Shown: positions 5,335 to 6,208 of the stretch, piece by piece
Numbering within the stretch: position 1 is the stretch's first letter
Layout: each line of letters opens with the position of its first letter
DNA from: Alphaproteobacteria bacterium
GTDB lineage: Bacteria; Pseudomonadota; Alphaproteobacteria; Micavibrionales; SZUA-601
Assembly: GCA_003250865.1 (NCBI GenBank)
Contig: QKJH01000137.1
Location: 1 to 6,208, forward strand
Length of the DNA stretch: 6,208 nt
Direction of reading: 5' to 3'
Made by a program: the position numbers and the translations under genes
The notes under the pieces: model-generated
Databases searched by the model: none
The model's input: only the letters and a program-made list of their open reading frames with translations
Told to the model about the DNA's origin: nothing

Positions 5335-5365
5335 TAAAAATGCCTCGCAATCGCGAGGCTTTTTC
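5335..5365. terminator. Strong bidirectional stem-loop terminator upstream of the prepilin operon
   Basis: GCCTCGC (5342-5348) pairs perfectly with GCGAGGC (5353-5359) around a 4 nt loop, flanked by an A-rich stretch on the left and TTTTT on the right, so it has a U tract in both directions. It is not placed after any recognised gene: the gene to its right has its own terminator, and the prepilin operon starts to its left and runs away from it. Confidence 0.8.
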
Positions 5366-5658
5366 ATGGAGGAGAGAAAGGGAGTTTCCACCGTTTTTTA
5401 TAATCTATAAGTATTTGATAAATAAGTAATCGTGTTTTGCATTTTTGGTTGATTTTGCCCTATTGTAACACAGTTTGTAGCACAAATTAAATGTTAAATA
5501 GTTTAATAATATCAAATGGTTATGAGATTATAAGATGTACAAAAAGTCCAATATATGTCTATATGTGTAGAAGTATGGTGATTTTTTTTGATGCTTTTAG
5601 ATGCTAAAAATCAAATGATTGATGATAAATCAATATGTTGTTTCAACTTTATATAAAG
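5366..5658. other. AT-rich region without a recognised gene, between two terminators
   Basis: No open frame here has a plausible length, ribosome site and composition. On the minus strand an extended -10-like TGTTACAAT (plus 5462-5470) lies about 100 bp upstream of the terminator at 5342-5359; a transcript from there would be roughly 120 nt and end at that hairpin. There are also small dyads: TTTTAG/CTAAAA around a 3 nt loop (5595-5609) with GATGC repeated at 5590 and 5600, and ATTGAT/ATCAAT (5618-5634). In such AT-rich DNA short dyads arise by chance, so only the orphan terminator gives real support for a non-coding transcript. Confidence 0.4.
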
Positions 5659-5684
5659 AAAAAGGAGCCTTGTTGCTCCTTTTT
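5659..5684 (-). terminator. Rho-independent terminator after the 126-residue gene
   Basis: AAAAAGGAGC (5659-5668) pairs perfectly with GCTCCTTTTT (5675-5684) around a 6 nt loop. It begins 16 bp beyond the stop of the minus-strand gene ending at 5701 and gives a U tract on that strand; it is symmetrical and could also stop transcription on the plus strand. Confidence 0.85.
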
Positions 5685-5700
5685 CAAATATTCACAAATG

Positions 5701-6081
5701 TTATCTTAACTCTAGAATTGTGGAGTGTTTTTGTGCCCCAGAAGTTTTTTTGATATCAAATGAGTCAGACAAAAGATTTCTTACATTATTCTCTACTCTT
5801 GAAAGGATATACATGGTGTCATTTGAATTTTCTTTGAACTGCTCTTTGACCGAAATAACCAGCATATCATCTTCAATATGGCATTCTGTCGGGTTTCCTA
5901 CAGCCCGTTTTTTTGCATCTTTGGGATGCAGTTTTACCCCTTCAACTTTCATGGTTGTAAAATTATCGGAAAGCACTCCCTGAAGAGCTACAAGGGTTTC
6001 TGGATCGGCGGTTTTCAAGGCTATTGATGTTGGTACTTTGGATTCTTGCTCTATTGCTGTTACGTCTTTTGTATTAGTCAT
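5701..6081 (-). CDS. Hypothetical cytoplasmic protein, 126 residues
   Basis: I do not recognise this protein. It has no signal peptide, membrane segment or clear metal motif and one cysteine (C67). The first 20 residues are polar and probably flexible. From about 28 to 110 the pattern suggests a small alpha/beta fold: a helix (P-E-T-L-V-A-L-Q-G-V-L), strands around M-K-V-E-G-V-K-L and E-C-H-I-E-D-D-M-L-V-I-S-V, then a long helix with M-Y-I-L-S-R-V-E-N-N-V-R-N-L-L; the tail is basic. The frame also has an ATG at 6093, but the ATG at 6081 is preferred because GAGG (plus 6088-6091) stands 6 nt before it, and the upstream ATG overlaps that site. It has its own promoter and terminator, so it is likely monocistronic. 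The AT-rich surroundings hint at recent acquisition but prove nothing. Confidence 0.7.
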   Translation of the reverse strand: MTNTKDVTAIEQESKVPTSIALKTADPETLVALQGVLSDNFTTMKVEGVKLHPKDAKKRAVGNPTECHIEDDMLVISVKEQFKENSNDTMYILSRVENNVRNLLSDSFDIKKTSGAQKHSTILELR

Positions 6082-6087
6082 CACACA

Positions 6088-6091
6088 CCTC
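6088..6091 (-). promoter_or_regulatory. Shine-Dalgarno site GAGG for the 126-residue gene
   Basis: Read on the minus strand, GAGG ends 6 nt before the ATG at 6081. It overlaps the alternative ATG at 6093, which has no site of its own, and so decides the start. Confidence 0.65.
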
Positions 6092-6122
6092 ATTTATTTG
6101 ATATTTAATCAGTTTTTTCATG

Positions 6123-6151
6123 AGTGTATAGTAATATTAATATTATGTCAA
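6123..6151 (-). promoter_or_regulatory. Likely promoter of the 126-residue gene with a palindromic spacer
   Basis: On the minus strand a perfect -35 TTGACA (plus 6146-6151) is followed after 17 bp by TACACT (plus 6123-6128), or after 15 bp by TATACA, each matching four of six -10 positions. The start would fall near 6116, giving a leader of about 35 nt. The spacer contains the perfect 14 bp palindrome TAATATTAATATTA (6132-6145), placed as an operator would be. The -35 is embedded in TTGACATAATA, also found at 317-327. From 6152 to the right edge I see nothing assignable beyond a 10 bp palindrome, TAGATATCTA (6170-6179). Confidence 0.5.
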
Positions 6152-6208
6152 TAAAATTAATGGGAGCTATAGATATCTACATATAGTAGGTTTATAAAAA
6201 TCGTATCT

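Noticed and set aside
5487..5506. Three TTAA boxes resembling CtrA sites
   Set aside because: Spacings between boxes are 3, 5 and 12 bp, not the TTAA-N7-TTAA of CtrA; AT-rich DNA makes TTAA common.
5720..5983. Plus-strand open frame of 87 residues
   Set aside because: Antisense to the 126-residue gene, which has better start and stop signals.
1..6208. CRISPR arrays, tRNA or rRNA genes, insertion sequences, phage attachment sites
   Set aside because: No regularly spaced repeats, cloverleaf sequences, transposase or integrase motifs, or terminal inverted repeats were seen on either strand.

Overview
The window looks like a chromosomal piece from an alphaproteobacterium of moderate-to-low GC with AT-rich intergenic DNA. 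The evidence is an alphaproteobacterial-type RecX tail, a 259-residue succinate dehydrogenase iron-sulfur subunit closely resembling those of alphaproteobacteria, and prepilin-like proteins of the 'KY..xPGD / DDG' type. The lineage cannot be fixed below class from the sequence alone.

Layout, left to right. (1) The 3' end of recX (2-265, +). (2) A promoter with a duplicated TTGACATAA element, then two small genes I do not recognise (349-756 and 771-1187, +), 14 bp apart and probably one operon. (3) sdhB (1184-1963, -), convergent with that pair; the two stop codons overlap in a shared CTAG. sdhB stands alone, with no sdhC/D/A next to it. (4) A short family 2 glycosyltransferase-like gene (2168-2818, +), divergent from sdhB, closed by a rho-independent terminator. 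(5) A three-gene operon on the minus strand (5248 down to 2938) encoding three paralogous type IV prepilin/pseudopilin-like proteins, with 19 bp and 15 bp between genes and nearly identical N-terminal membrane anchors. (6) About 450 bp without a convincing gene (5249-5700), holding two strong stem-loop terminators and a candidate pilin promoter. (7) An unrecognised 126-residue gene (5701-6081, -) with a good Shine-Dalgarno site and a likely promoter containing a 14 bp perfect palindrome. The last ~57 bp hold nothing I can assign.

Most genes here look functionally independent. The clear functional unit is the prepilin trio: three secreted, inner-membrane-anchored subunits made from one transcript, without assembly ATPase, platform protein or prepilin peptidase in the window, so they must rely on machinery encoded elsewhere. 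The points most worth a second look are the prepilin array, the orphan terminator upstream of it (possible leader or small RNA), the unknown two-gene operon with its repeated promoter element, and the detached sdhB with an unusual translation start region. I see no clear sign of a new defence or mobile system.
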